Source: JADLGJ01 sp031423615
GTDB taxonomy: Bacteria; Omnitrophota; Gorgyraeia; Zapsychrales; JANLHA01
Direction of reading: 5' to 3'
NCBI GenBank assembly: GCA_031423615.1
Contig: JANPFV010000110.1
Location: 1-27,073 of the forward strand
DNA length: 27,073 nt
In this document: one piece after another, positions 8,796-17,085 of the stretch
Position numbering within the stretch: the first letter of the stretch is position 1
Layout of the letters: every line of letters begins with the position of its first letter
Notes under the pieces: model-generated
The model's input: the letters and a program-made list of their open reading frames with translations, nothing else
The model's database searches: none
What the model was told of the DNA's origin: nothing
Position numbers and translations under genes: made by a program

Positions 8796-9167
8796 TTATT
8801 TCTTTCTGTTAATTTCCTTTTCGGCAATGGCGCTGTATTTTCCCGGATTCTTTTTAAAATCCTTCACGCACATTTTGCAGCAAAGATTGTAAATTTTACC
8901 GTTGTATTCATACTTGACCGGTTCATCTCCCATCGTCCCTTTTTCGCCGGGAGCCGGAACTTTATCACCGGTGACAGGGCAAAACTTATTTCCGACTTCT
9001 ACAGCTTTCGCTGACTTTGCCTCCTTGTGTCCTTTGGGCATGTCATTATCGTTCATCACAGTTCCGTTAGCCATTTTATGTTCTTGTCCCTCATGAGCCT
9101 GAACATAGCTGGAATAAGATAAAAACAACAGAACTGCTAAACTCAAAACAGTTAATTTCGATTTCAT
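8796..9167 (-). CDS. Exported YHS-domain protein
   Basis: This 123-aa protein has a signal peptide (MKSKLTVLSLAVLLFLSYSS...VQA) followed by a His/Met-containing linker (HEGQEHKMANG) and a YHS/TRASH-like domain at about residues 60-113. That domain has CPVTGDKVP, a Y-rich strand (VKYEYNGKIYNLCC) and CVKDFKKNPGKY. The Cys residues (CPVTG, CCKMC) are the expected metal ligands. Similar proteins accompany copper and silver efflux genes, so periplasmic metal binding is inferred. The RBS AGGAGAAGG precedes the ATG. A palindrome GTTTAATTAAAC lies just upstream (9182-9193) and could be regulatory. Confidence 0.75.
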   Translation of the reverse strand: MKSKLTVLSLAVLLFLSYSSYVQAHEGQEHKMANGTVMNDNDMPKGHKEAKSAKAVEVGNKFCPVTGDKVPAPGEKGTMGDEPVKYEYNGKIYNLCCKMCVKDFKKNPGKYSAIAEKEINRKK

Positions 9168-9298
9168 TTCCTTCTCCTATGTTTAATTAAACAGTCTATT
9201 AAAATTGGACAGACAAAAAGAAAACCTTAAGGATCATGATTGACCAAAAGTAAACACCTTGGGCCATTCAGATCTAAGGTCTGGTTTTTAGATTTGAT

Positions 9299-9709
9299 CT
9301 AAAGTCGGAGATTAGAAAATTTTAAATAGATAGAGATCGACGCGTAACGCAAATAATCTCGCAGAGGAGGACCATGCGACTGATTTGATAATGAAGCGAG
9401 ATGGATCGTATCATTGAATTTTAAGTTAGCCAGAAAATCTTTGGCTAACATTTGACTGAAGTTTGAAATGAAAACGATATCGGCAGATTGTTCAGATAGA
9501 AAACTGAAATGCTTGGGACAAGAGCAGTCTTCATCCCCTTGAGAATGCTGATGCTCGGAATGCTGAGTTTCACTTACGCCTTGATGATGATGTTCTGTAG
9601 CGGCGCTTTCATTCGCTGCATGACTCTGCAAGCAACAACAAAAAGTAATTCCCAGAAGGAGAGGAATGGGTAAAAAAGCGCTAAGAATTTTTTTAGGTAT
9701 TGGTTGCAT
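9299..9709 (-). CDS. Small His-rich exported protein of unknown function
   Basis: The frame can start at an ATG at 9709 (136 aa) or at a TTG at 9745 (148 aa); neither has a good Shine-Dalgarno sequence. The ATG start gives a typical signal peptide (KKILSAFLPIPLLLGITF) with a CCC cluster, so a lipoprotein is possible. A His/Asp-rich segment follows (EHHHQG, HSEHQHSQGDEDCSC), and the C-terminus ends 'HGPPLRDYLRYASISIYLKF'. Small proteins with this layout (signal, CxC/His cluster, short hydrophobic end) are common beside copper genes. Metal binding is inferred only from composition and neighbours. It is the first gene of the metal island in the direction of transcription. Confidence 0.55.
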   Translation of the reverse strand: MQPIPKKILSAFLPIPLLLGITFCCCLQSHAANESAATEHHHQGVSETQHSEHQHSQGDEDCSCPKHFSFLSEQSADIVFISNFSQMLAKDFLANLKFNDTIHLASLSNQSHGPPLRDYLRYASISIYLKFSNLRL

Positions 9710-9866
9710 TAGTACAAGTGTTGCACCGGCCAATGCAATAGTCAAGTAGAAAGAATTTCAGCAAATAAACCTTTTTCAAAACGACAATAAACTTCATTGC
9801 AAAAAACAGGAAACACGGACACCTTCGTTCTGGTCGTTTAAAAGACAGTTATGGGACCGTGGGAAA

Positions 9867-10785
9867 TTAAAACGCTGTCCATGGAACAGCCCCAATATGT
9901 GTTGCTACAGGATAAACTTTACGCCCTGCGTAAACGATAATCCCTGCCGAAGCCTCCGGATGAGTTTTTAAGAACTCTCTCATTGATTGACTATCTTTAA
10001 AGTTAAGATTATCCGCCGATTTTATCTCAACCCCAACAACCCGATTATCAGACTTCACTACAAAATCCACCTCAGAGGATCCAGCCTTAGGTTTCCAATA
10101 ATAAATTTCGGATGGCATTAATTGCAAAGAATCCCACAATAACATCTGCTGGAAAATAAAGTTCTCAACATACCCTCCCTTAACATTTGGCCTTTTTAAG
10201 CTGTTCACATCCCGAATCCCCGAAAGAAAACACGCCATCCCAGAATCAAACCAGAAATACTTGGCCTGTTTATAAACCCGTTCTTTTTTAATGGCATACC
10301 CTCTTAATTCATAAAGAAGATTTGTGTCCTTCAAAAGGCTCATATGCCGACTGATATTGCTTCTCGTTTCACCGCAATCCTTAGACAGCTCCTCCTGAAC
10401 ACTTTCCCATCCGGTCGCTTTCGTTAAGGATTCCACAAGACGACGAAAATTTTGCGGATGCCAGATTTTTACTGAATCCTGAATATCTCTTTGGATATAT
10501 GTATCAACATAACCAACCATTCTTTCTAACGCAATTTTTTTAGACGAAGCCAGAATAACTCCGGGCAAACATCCTCGCCAAACAGCCTTTAAAATATCTC
10601 CATTGCCCTTCAAGTCCATTACCTCAACAGACTTTCCGAGCATTAGCTGATCGAAAATCCCCTCGGCGGGTAATCCGTGCCATTCTCTAAAAACGTACTT
10701 TTCCCAACCTGCCGGGGACCTGTCAAAACAATAACAGGATGTGCCTTAAGGGCTTCTTTAACATAGCCCTCTAACCATCGTCCTC
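9867..10785 (-). pseudogene. DUF4143 ATPase (AAA_14 type), internal deletion and 5' truncation
   Basis: The N-terminal part reads RWLEGYVKEALKAHPVIVLT then GPRQVGKST (P-loop) near 10690-10780. After the P-loop the frame changes: the next frame runs REWHGLPAEGIFDQLML and continues as 258 intact codons from 10643. Those contain the linker, an HTH-like region and the DUF4143 nuclease-like end with EVDFVV and GVEIKSA. The Walker B segment (about 100 residues) is missing, so this is not a working ATPase. The 5' end abuts the IS3-type transposase remnant at about 10785. Relatives (COG1373) are often mobile and of unclear function. Confidence 0.8.
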
Positions 10786-11247
10786 GATTGGTACACCAAA
10801 GAAATCATCGGTTATTCCTTAAGCATCCAATCCAAAACTGATGACTGGTTAGATGCCTTAGAAATGGCCATCAATAACCGGTTTCCTAATGGCATCAGAG
10901 ATACGCTCAAACATAATCTGCATTTGATCTCGGATAAAGGCTGCCAACCAACCAGCGGTAACTTTCGTCTTAACTGCTCTTTGGCCGGGATCAAACAAAT
11001 CTTTACCACATGGTCAAACCCCAAAGGCAATGCCGACACCCAACGCGTCATCCGACGAATCAAAGAAGACTTTATTTGGATCAACGAATGGGATAGCCCC
11101 TTCGATCTTCAGGATGATCTTAAAACATGGGTCAACAATTACAACACCGACTTCCCGCATCAAGCACTGATGTCCGCAACGCCTGGAGAGTTTTATAAAA
11201 AATGGATTAACAAAGAGCTCGATCTACACAAAAAAATTCTTGCTTAA
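10783..11247 (+). pseudogene. IS3-family transposase (rve integrase core), 3' fragment
   Basis: The frame from about 10783 to the TAA at 11247 starts abruptly with DWYTKEIIGYSL and contains 'DKGCQPTSGNF', 'GNADTQRVIRRIKEDFIW' and 'WVNNYNTDFPHQALMSATP'. These match the second half of the rve/DDE domain of IS3/IS150-like OrfB proteins, including the final Glu helix. The N-terminal half and the orfA gene are missing, so it is inactive. It joins head-on to the truncated DUF4143 ATPase. About 35 nt past its stop a tRNA-Met-like att scar begins (11281). Confidence 0.8.
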
Positions 11248-11280
11248 CTAGGGTCATTACACTCAGGCACCTGTGCCCTT

Positions 11281-11369
11281 TAGGTTATGAGAGGTCTGGG
11301 CTGATACCTAAATTGTTTAATAACAATATGTTGCGGGATGGTTAAAAATTATGTGCCAGATTTGTGCCA
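11281..11369. repeat. att-like scar, copy A (tRNA anticodon core + arm + GGCACA element)
   Basis: Read on the minus strand this is TGGCACAAATCTGGCACA (11352-11369), an AT-rich arm with CGCAACATATTGTTATTAAA, then CAGACCTCTCATAACC ending in the anticodon-loop core. It is nearly identical to copy C at 24671-24768 and similar to copy B at 18884-18978. GGCACA occurs twice in direct orientation, as arm-type sites of tyrosine recombinases often do. The Fic stop codon is 2 nt from the element. The tRNA part here is decayed (CATAACCTAAAGGGCAC). Confidence 0.6.
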
Positions 11370-11371
11370 TG

Positions 11372-12427
11372 TTAAATTTTACGATATCTCGTTGTCCGGC
11401 CAAGCCCCACCCGCTCAATTTTTTTGAGGACCAGCAACTTGTTTAAAACCTGCTTAACTGTTGGCCGACCCACCTTAGTCTTAATGCTAATCTTTCCTGT
11501 GGTTGCCTCCTCAACACCTTGCAAATACTCCCAGATAACAAGTTGTTTAGGCGAGAGGATTTTATCAACATTTTCTTTGGACAACAAATCAATCGCTGTT
11601 ATTGCCTGCTGATAAACGACTGACAAAAAGAACTCCAACCAAGGCGAAATATTAGGCTTTCGTCCTCGCATCGTTTTCTGGCTTTTACGAAGAGCCATAT
11701 AGTAATCCGCTTTATTATTTTCAACAAGACTCTCATGGGAGACATAAGGCACATACTCATACCCGCTTTTGAGTAAAAGCAGATTCGTTAGGATTCGAGA
11801 GAGCCGCCCATTTCCATCTTGAAACGGATGGATCAGCAGAAACTCAACAAGAAAATTACCAATAATGATCAGCGGATGATATCTTTTCTCATCAAAAGCT
11901 TTTTTTGTCGCCTCAACCAACTCCAACATCTCCTTCGGCGTCAAATATGCCGGAGTTGTATCAAACAAAATGCCAACCGATTTCCCGGCGGCATCAATCA
12001 TGTGAACCTTATTTTCGCTCTTTTTATATTCCCCGCGATGCAACTTGTCTTTATCGACGAATTTTAACAATTCCTTATGAAAATGCTTAATCGTGTTCTC
12101 AGAAAAAGCTAACCTGTCCCAAGATTCAAAAACATTGCTGAGCAGTTCAAAATACCCTTTCACTTCCTGTTTATCGCGATCAGCAAACTTCTGGACGGAA
12201 AGCCCCCGCATCATCTTTTCAACATCCTCATCAGATAGGCGCGCGCCTTCAATACGAGTTGAAGCCCCCGTGGACGTAACGAGGACCCAACGCTTGAGCC
12301 GACCCAAAACCTGAGGGTTAAGCTTCGCCCCTGATACCCAACGCCCTTTAAGCTCGTCGATCGCGGCCGCCTTGGACCACACCTCTGGCGGGAGATCTTT
12401 TAATCTTTGATAAAATTGATTTGTCAT
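11372..12427 (-). CDS. Fic-family AMP-transferase, class II, with C-terminal winged HTH
   Basis: This 351-aa protein has the Fic catalytic motif HPFQDGNGRLSR at about residue 200 (His base, Asp/Glu-side acidic residue, anion-binding GNGR). An N-terminal inhibitory motif (S/T)xxxE(G/N), seen as STRIEG at about residue 55, makes it class II. Fic proteins transfer AMP from ATP to a target protein; the target is unknown. The last 80 residues (QLVIWEYLQGV...KVGRPTVKQVLNKL) look like a winged helix, suggesting DNA binding and self-control. The ATG at 12427 is chosen because GGAGG precedes it, rather than an upstream TTG. An array of repeats (12451-12510) lies directly upstream. Confidence 0.9.
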   Translation of the reverse strand: MTNQFYQRLKDLPPEVWSKAAAIDELKGRWVSGAKLNPQVLGRLKRWVLVTSTGASTRIEGARLSDEDVEKMMRGLSVQKFADRDKQEVKGYFELLSNVFESWDRLAFSENTIKHFHKELLKFVDKDKLHRGEYKKSENKVHMIDAAGKSVGILFDTTPAYLTPKEMLELVEATKKAFDEKRYHPLIIIGNFLVEFLLIHPFQDGNGRLSRILTNLLLLKSGYEYVPYVSHESLVENNKADYYMALRKSQKTMRGRKPNISPWLEFFLSVVYQQAITAIDLLSKENVDKILSPKQLVIWEYLQGVEEATTGKISIKTKVGRPTVKQVLNKLLVLKKIERVGLGRTTRYRKI

Positions 12428-12450
12428 AAGCCTCCGGATATATTTAGCTA

Positions 12451-12510
12451 TATCCAATTATATCCAATTATATCCAAATATATCCAAATATATCCAATTA
12501 TATCCAAATG
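12451..12510. repeat. Six 10-bp direct repeats (TATCCAAWWA) upstream of fic
   Basis: Six back-to-back units read tatccaatta (x2), tatccaaata (x2), tatccaatta, tatccaaatg. On the coding strand the core is TTGGATATA. The period of exactly 10 bp puts every copy on the same face of the helix, as in operator arrays. The array lies 24-83 nt upstream of the fic ATG, where a promoter is expected. The winged-helix tail of Fic is the natural candidate to bind it (inference). Confidence 0.75.
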
Positions 12511-12511
12511 T

Positions 12512-12565
12512 CAACTCCTCACAGCCATCAGGCTGCGGAGTTGATGCCTGCGCTCCGCCGCAGGC
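12512..12565. other. Two adjacent strong inverted repeats in the fic upstream region
   Basis: The first inverted repeat is CAACTCC...CAGCC-ATCA-GGCTG...GGAGTTG (12512-12543). The second is GCCTGCG...CGCAGGC (12546-12565). They are GC-rich in an otherwise AT-rich spacer and lie between the proximal and distal TATCCAA repeats. There is no T-run, so they do not look like plain terminators. Cruciform DNA or a structured leader are possible. Confidence 0.55.
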
Positions 12566-12599
12566 GCAACCCCTTGGCTCATCAACAACAATCGTCATT

Positions 12600-12633
12600 G
12601 GATATAGTTGCCATATCCAATTGTATCCAATTT
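12600..12633. repeat. Distal copies of the fic operator repeat with a dyad
   Basis: TATCCAA occurs twice with 10-bp spacing (12614 and 12624). The first overlaps a dyad GGATAT-N7-ATATCC (12600-12618). The sequence is the same as in the proximal array about 90 bp away, which would allow DNA looping. Confidence 0.6.
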
Positions 12634-12663
12634 TCGAATCATGTTTTACGGCATTGAAACGAT

Positions 12664-12680
12664 GTGGCAGATTTGTGCCA
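12664..12680. repeat. GGCACA element, copy D, next to the rlaP stop
   Basis: TGTGGCAGATTTGTGCC matches the TGTGCCAGATTTGTGCC element of the other scars with one transposed base pair. It lies 2 nt from the rlaP stop codon, the same spacing as copies A and C. No tRNA core or AT-rich arm follows here. Confidence 0.5.
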
Positions 12681-12682
12681 AG

Positions 12683-13459
12683 TCAATTGGACCAGGCTTG
12701 TTGCAAAGTCTTTCTAAATAATTGATTTAAAACTTCAATTCCGGGCGAAGTGACGGGCTTGATCTCATTCCCGAGTCTTTCAAAATGAGATATTCTTTCT
12801 TCAATATAATCATCCAAAACTTTTTTGCGGGGCGCAAGTCCCTGCTCTAACCCTGCCCGCTTGTTTTTTAATAAAGCCCTGATTTCATCAACAAGATCTT
12901 TATCGAGTGCTTGCGCCATGAGCAGTTTTTCAAATTCCATGGGCGGCATAGTATCATTTTTTTCAATCCAGGCGCAGGCAAACAGCGGCCTGAGGACATA
13001 GAAATATTTCTTCATTTTAATTTGCTGGTGGTTGACATAATCTTTGTGATTATTAACCAGCATTGATAAATAATGATGAAACGCAGCTTTGGGAGAAAAA
13101 TATTTTGTGACAATTTTTCCTAAATTCTTTTTGAATGACAAACGATCCAAATACACGACCGGCGATTCCAGCCATTCATAAAGCGGCGGGTTGGACTTCT
13201 TAAAAAGAATCAAAGTTTTCTTAATGTCCCAGCCGCTAATATCTAAATCATACTCCTTATCCATATGCTCGATGACATCTCTTTTCTCATCGAGGGCCAG
13301 ATACCAATCTTCTTTATGAATATAAACAAACCGGACGTCATAATCACTGTCTTTCGAAGCAAATCCCCACGCACGGCTACCGGATTCAATAGCGTACAAA
13401 ATACGAATTTTGTGGTCTTTCTCAATCTGTTTTAATTGATTAACGATTTTGGTTTTCAT
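12683..13459 (-). CDS. rlaP: RlaP-type nucleotidyltransferase of the RNA repair pathway
   Basis: This 258-aa protein belongs to the DNA polymerase beta-like nucleotidyltransferase superfamily. The motif is ESGSRAWGF (residues 25-33) followed by SDYDVRF with metal-binding D39 and D41, as in PF10127 (RlaP), a family known to travel with RtcB/RtcA. It presumably adds nucleotides to RNA ends before or after ligation; the substrate is not established. It is 5 nt downstream of rtcA and is the last gene of the rtc operon. The GGCACA att-like element lies right after its stop codon. Confidence 0.85.
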   Translation of the reverse strand: MKTKIVNQLKQIEKDHKIRILYAIESGSRAWGFASKDSDYDVRFVYIHKEDWYLALDEKRDVIEHMDKEYDLDISGWDIKKTLILFKKSNPPLYEWLESPVVYLDRLSFKKNLGKIVTKYFSPKAAFHHYLSMLVNNHKDYVNHQQIKMKKYFYVLRPLFACAWIEKNDTMPPMEFEKLLMAQALDKDLVDEIRALLKNKRAGLEQGLAPRKKVLDDYIEERISHFERLGNEIKPVTSPGIEVLNQLFRKTLQQAWSN

Positions 13460-13464
13460 AAGAT

Positions 13465-14481
13465 TTATTCAAATGTTACTACACTGAGGCCGTTTTTATC
13501 TTTGGATATTTTAATCGAGCCATCAAGAAAGGTTTTGATAATTTCAAGATTCGTCGTGAAATGTCCGGACATGGCGGCAGTCCTAAATTCTCCTCCTTTT
13601 GCCAAAGCCAAGGGGATCAAAAGCTGATCTGCCAAATACGCCCCGACCGGAGCATCTGTTTGTAAATACTTTTTCATTTGTTCAATGGCCTCATGCGCAA
13701 CAGCTTCAGCGCTTTTGCGTAATTCTCCAAACCCCACAAACATTTCCATGATATGGTCGCTATCGACCTCAACTGTAAAAACATTACCTGGACCTTGAGA
13801 ATCCATAACCTGAAAAATCTCGGTGCCCTCGTCTCCAAGGGATAAAGTTTTCTTAGCAACCGCAATCTCGCGAACAGCAATATTCCCGGGGATTTGAGCA
13901 AAGATCGATCTTACCTTAATGCCTTTAAGTTTGCCGCGCTCTAACAATGAGATCGGTTTTAATTTCTTTGCAGGTGTAATTTTTGCTTCAATCTTTCCCC
14001 CGCCGGCTGGATAAAAGCCATGGCGATGTAAAGTCAGCTCTATGTGAACTCCCATTTGTTTCAAAACAGGGACAAAAACCTTTTGCAAGAAATCAAACGG
14101 AGGAGCAAATGGGTTGTGTGTACCCCCTTCAATGACAACTGTCGATGGCGCATCAGCAATCATGAGGACTGGTAATATCGTTTGCAATACAAGGGTAGCG
14201 CTCCCTGCTGTTCCGACAGCAAAATGATATTCTCCGGGATTAACTTCTCCCGGATGAAAGGACAGTTTTTGCGAACCCATGGTATTGCCTTCGACCCTGG
14301 CGTGACCAATTTTTGCTGCTGCTTCAACGGCGGTCAAATGCTGGCGCAATAGCCCCGGTTTACTGCGCCCGGCGCGAATGTTCTCGATAGTAAAAGGCTC
14401 GCCCGTTACTAAGGACAGCCCGAGAGCTGTTCTTAGTATTTGGCCGCCGCCTTCGCCAATAAAACCGTCGATGGTTATCAT
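13465..14481 (-). CDS. rtcA: RNA 3'-terminal phosphate cyclase
   Basis: This 338-aa enzyme uses ATP to convert an RNA 3'-phosphate into a 2',3'-cyclic phosphate. Family marks are the N-terminal GEGGGQILRTALGLS, RAGRSKPGLLRQHLTAV, the FYPAGGG motif, and near the C-terminus SGHFTTN, where the His corresponds to the residue adenylated in RtcA. Length is normal for the family (about 340 aa). The ATG overlaps the slipin stop (ATGA), showing translational coupling. It works with RtcB and RlaP on RNA ends. All family motifs I can check are intact. Confidence 0.95.
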   Translation of the reverse strand: MITIDGFIGEGGGQILRTALGLSLVTGEPFTIENIRAGRSKPGLLRQHLTAVEAAAKIGHARVEGNTMGSQKLSFHPGEVNPGEYHFAVGTAGSATLVLQTILPVLMIADAPSTVVIEGGTHNPFAPPFDFLQKVFVPVLKQMGVHIELTLHRHGFYPAGGGKIEAKITPAKKLKPISLLERGKLKGIKVRSIFAQIPGNIAVREIAVAKKTLSLGDEGTEIFQVMDSQGPGNVFTVEVDSDHIMEMFVGFGELRKSAEAVAHEAIEQMKKYLQTDAPVGAYLADQLLIPLALAKGGEFRTAAMSGHFTTNLEIIKTFLDGSIKISKDKNGLSVVTFE

Positions 14482-15227
14482 TTGATCTCTTTGGTTCTCA
14501 CCGGTACAATTTGTCCCGAAACTCCCAACACAATCGTACTTCCCGGTGATTGCAAAGCTCGTAATTGCAATAATGCCGGATTGTCTTCCAACACTTTAGA
14601 AACATTGGCTAAGTTGCGCAATGACGCCGTTTCTCCACGAGCACGCTCTAAAGCAGCTAACCCTTCTTTTTGCGCCTCGACGACCTTGGCAAAGATCTTT
14701 TTTAACTCGCCGGGAAACATAATGTCCTTAACCCCGATAAGAGTAATCTTTAAACCTAATTCCTTTGCTCTAGCAACAGTTGCTTCCATCAACTTTTGAT
14801 TGATCGTCGTGCGCTGTGCCAAAACCTCGTCGATCGCCAACGAACCGATGATGTCGCGAAGGGATAATTGCACGGCCGCGTACAATGCTTCGATATAGCT
14901 GGCAATTTTATTAACTGCGATATTGGCATCTTCGATTTCGTATTGCGCAGTGATGCTAACCTTTAAAGAAACATTGTCCAAGCTCAAAACTTCCTGGCCT
15001 GGAATAGTCACAATGCGCGGACGAGCATCGACTTTAACAATAGTCGTATTCTGTGAAAACTTAAAATAACGACCGGGTTCCAAAATACCTACAAATTTTC
15101 CCTTGCGGTATTTTAGACCTTTCTCGTACTCAAAAATGGTGACGAAATATTTTACACTCAACACGACGATGGCAACCCATCCTAAAAAGCCGAATACGAC
15201 CATAGTTGCTACTGCTGATAATGTCAT
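14478..15227 (-). CDS. Slipin (SPFH/band 7 membrane protein) of the rtc operon
   Basis: This 249-aa protein has one N-terminal membrane segment (VVFGFLGWVAIVVLSVKYFV) followed by the SPFH domain ('YEKGLKYRKGKFVGILEPG', 'VEVQAKEG'-like helix 'VVEAQKEGLAALERARGE', and 'LRNLANVSKVLEDNPALLQL'). Slipins form oligomers on membranes. Genes of this type recur beside rtcB/rtcR, so a membrane anchor or scaffold for RNA repair is inferred; the mechanism is unknown. The RBS AAAGGAG precedes the ATG. A 298-nt structured leader separates it from rtcB. Confidence 0.9.
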   Translation of the reverse strand: MTLSAVATMVVFGFLGWVAIVVLSVKYFVTIFEYEKGLKYRKGKFVGILEPGRYFKFSQNTTIVKVDARPRIVTIPGQEVLSLDNVSLKVSITAQYEIEDANIAVNKIASYIEALYAAVQLSLRDIIGSLAIDEVLAQRTTINQKLMEATVARAKELGLKITLIGVKDIMFPGELKKIFAKVVEAQKEGLAALERARGETASLRNLANVSKVLEDNPALLQLRALQSPGSTIVLGVSGQIVPVRTKEIK

Positions 15228-15253
15228 TTCTTTCTCCTTTTTGTTTTTTATAA

Positions 15254-15441
15254 GTTCTGTCTTAAAAAAGTTGTAGAATCGCAGTGGAGGTTATTCACCT
15301 GCAGGACGGCTTTTCTACGAGCAACTTTCTTAAGACAGAACATGGGGATTTGAACCCCTCGGATTGGCTCCTTGACCAGAGCGAGCGTTGATCTGCAAAA
15401 TGATATGGCCGATGCCATGTCATCGCACTTGAGTCGCTCGC
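15254..15441 (-). ncRNA. Candidate tRNA-like structured RNA between rtcB and slipin
   Basis: Read on the minus strand, three structures follow one another. First, a 7-bp perfect stem GCGAGCG/CGCTCGC (15435-15441 with 15381-15387) encloses about 47 nt with smaller hairpins. Second, a T-arm-like hairpin GGGG-TTCAAAT-CCCC (15344-15358) has the consensus T-loop. Third, a long imperfect hairpin has ends GTTCTGTCTTAA.AAAGTTG (15254-15341). No complete tRNA cloverleaf can be drawn, and no CCA end is seen. In Salmonella the rtcBA operon carries Y RNAs with a tRNA-like module; this may be an analogous RNA, but no Ro/Rsr gene is present. It could instead be decayed tRNA debris. Confidence 0.45.
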
Positions 15442-15450
15442 GTATTTTTT

Positions 15451-15494
15451 ATCCCACTTTTTCCAAAAGGATTTCTTTTGTGGAAAATTGGGAT
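15451..15494. other. Long A/T-rich hairpin downstream of rtcB
   Basis: The outer arms ATCCCA and TGGGAT and inner arms TTTTCC/GGAAAA and AAAAG/CTTTT form a nested hairpin. On the minus strand it is followed by six A, so it is not a standard terminator in that direction. Confidence 0.45.
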
Positions 15495-15495
15495 G

Positions 15496-15525
15496 ACGCG
15501 GATTTTCTCTATTAAAAATCCGCGT
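15496..15525 (-). other. Perfect 11-bp hairpin touching the rtcB stop codon
   Basis: ACGCGGATTTT and AAAATCCGCGT pair around an 8-nt loop. It begins at the base after the rtcB TGA. With no T-run after it, it probably protects the 3' end of rtcB mRNA or marks a processing point, rather than acting as a rho-independent terminator (inference). Confidence 0.55.
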
Positions 15526-17042
15526 TCATGCTGCTCCTTTTAAACTTTTATCTTCGTCTTTAATGACAAACCGTGCCTTTAGCTTTGCCACGGGACTTGC
15601 TAACCCAGCGCTCTCGACGGATTTCAAAACTTCTTTGAAATCTTTATACGCCGCCGGAGCTTCGTCTAAAGGATACTGACGGCAATTTGACATAATGTCA
15701 TTATCGACAAAACTTTGATCAACTTCTTTCTGATTCAAAGTTCTCATCGCGGCTTTACGTCCCAATGCCCGGCCAGCTCCGTGATTAACGCTGTAACAAC
15801 TTTTTTCCGCTCCGGGATCAGCGACCATAACCACGGAACCGTCCTTCGGATTTCCCGGAAGTAAAATTGGATGCCCGGTATCTGCAAATAACGTATCCTT
15901 TAACGCATAGTGTCCTGCCGGGAAAGCCCGCGTTGCCCCTTTGCGATGGACCCATGCCTTTTCATTATCCACCACTTCCTGACGAGCAATATTATGGCTG
16001 ATAAAATAAACCAAATTTCCCTTAACCCCGGGAATGATCTCTTGAAACGCTTCTAAAACCAAAGCATTGATCAAAAGATGATTGATCGTCGCAAAGTTAG
16101 CGCCTAAAGACATGTCATTGATATATGCATCCGCTTCAGGCGTCCCCAAAGGAGCATAAACCAATTCCTTATCTTCTCCGGGCAATGGAATATCCCAGGC
16201 AGAGAATTTGTTTTGCAAGATCTTGAATTGATGCTGCGCTAAGTGATAACCAAACCCGCGCGAACCACAATGGGAAAGAAAGGCCACCTTATTATGTTTT
16301 AGACCGAAAACCTCTGCTACTTTTTGCGCTCTGGCATCTTGCTCGATCTCAACAATTTCACATTCTCCAAAATGATTTCCACCTCCGTAAGAACCTAATT
16401 GCGAAATTTTTTTTCAAAATTATCGAACAATCCCGATTCAATTAAATATTGCAATCTTTGCCCTAAAGCATCAGCCGTGCCATCATGTCCGACGTGAAAG
16501 GCATCTTCGCACCGCAAAACCCAATCCACAGGAATACCTAATTGTTCGCATACCGAAGACGAAGCTCCATTGATGGCCACCTGTCTTCCTAAAACTTCAT
16601 TAACACGTCTGGCTTTCTTCACCGAACGCTGTCCCTGCCCCGCACCCGTTGGTGTTCTTTCTAAAATGGCATTGATTAACGCCCGCCGGGTGATTTGGTC
16701 TATAACCGCATCTGCGGGTAAATCCAACTGCAATAAACTCATCGAACACTTGATATCCACCCCGACTGGACCGGGATATATATGAGTAGGCGACACCAAC
16801 ACACATCCAACAGGAGCGCCATAACCGCAATGCGCATCGGGATTCAAAACCAAATCGGTGACCCCGGGAGCGCCGCGAGAATTTAAAGCTTGCTGAATAC
16901 ACAGGTCATCGAAAGTTTTTCTGATCGCCTCAGTCCCAATCACCGTGATTGGCTTTCCTTCACTATTATGCATAGGAAGAAAACCCGTTGCTTCCCCAGT
17001 GACATGGATTCTTAAAGATGGTTCGTTGATGTGTTCTGACAT
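15526..17042 (-). CDS. rtcB: RNA ligase RtcB, one-base frameshift in an A8 run
   Basis: RtcB joins RNA 3'-phosphate or 2',3'-cyclic phosphate ends to 5'-OH ends using GTP and Mn2+. The first 215 codons end in a stop at 16395. The next frame supplies the rest, from 'ISQLGSYGGGNHFGE' to the end at 15526. One extra A in the A8 run (16407-16414) would give one chain of about 505 aa. All key motifs are seen: DIKCSMSLL (metal Cys), GGGNHFGE, LSHCGSRGFG, ISHNIA, VHRKGATRAFP and the guanylylated His in SVNHGAGR. The run reads as A-AAA-AAA in the upstream frame, and a -1 slip there yields the full protein. Programmed slippage, mutation and sequence error are all possible. Confidence 0.9.
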
Positions 17043-17085
17043 ATCCTTTTCCTTTACGTTTTCCTTTTCTTTATCGTTACTGAAA

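Noticed and set aside
9700..9745. Promoter with dyad TTGCA-N8-TGCAA before the His-rich gene
   Set aside because: The possible -10 would fall on the start codon, and the dyad could equally be coding sequence of a longer TTG-start frame.
12451..12510. CRISPR array
   Set aside because: The repeat unit is 10 bp with no spacers. No CRISPR-like repeat-spacer pattern was seen anywhere in the window.
15254..15341. MITE with terminal inverted repeats
   Set aside because: The arms pair directly as a hairpin with internal complementarity, and no target-site duplication is visible; not excluded, but the RNA interpretation fits better.
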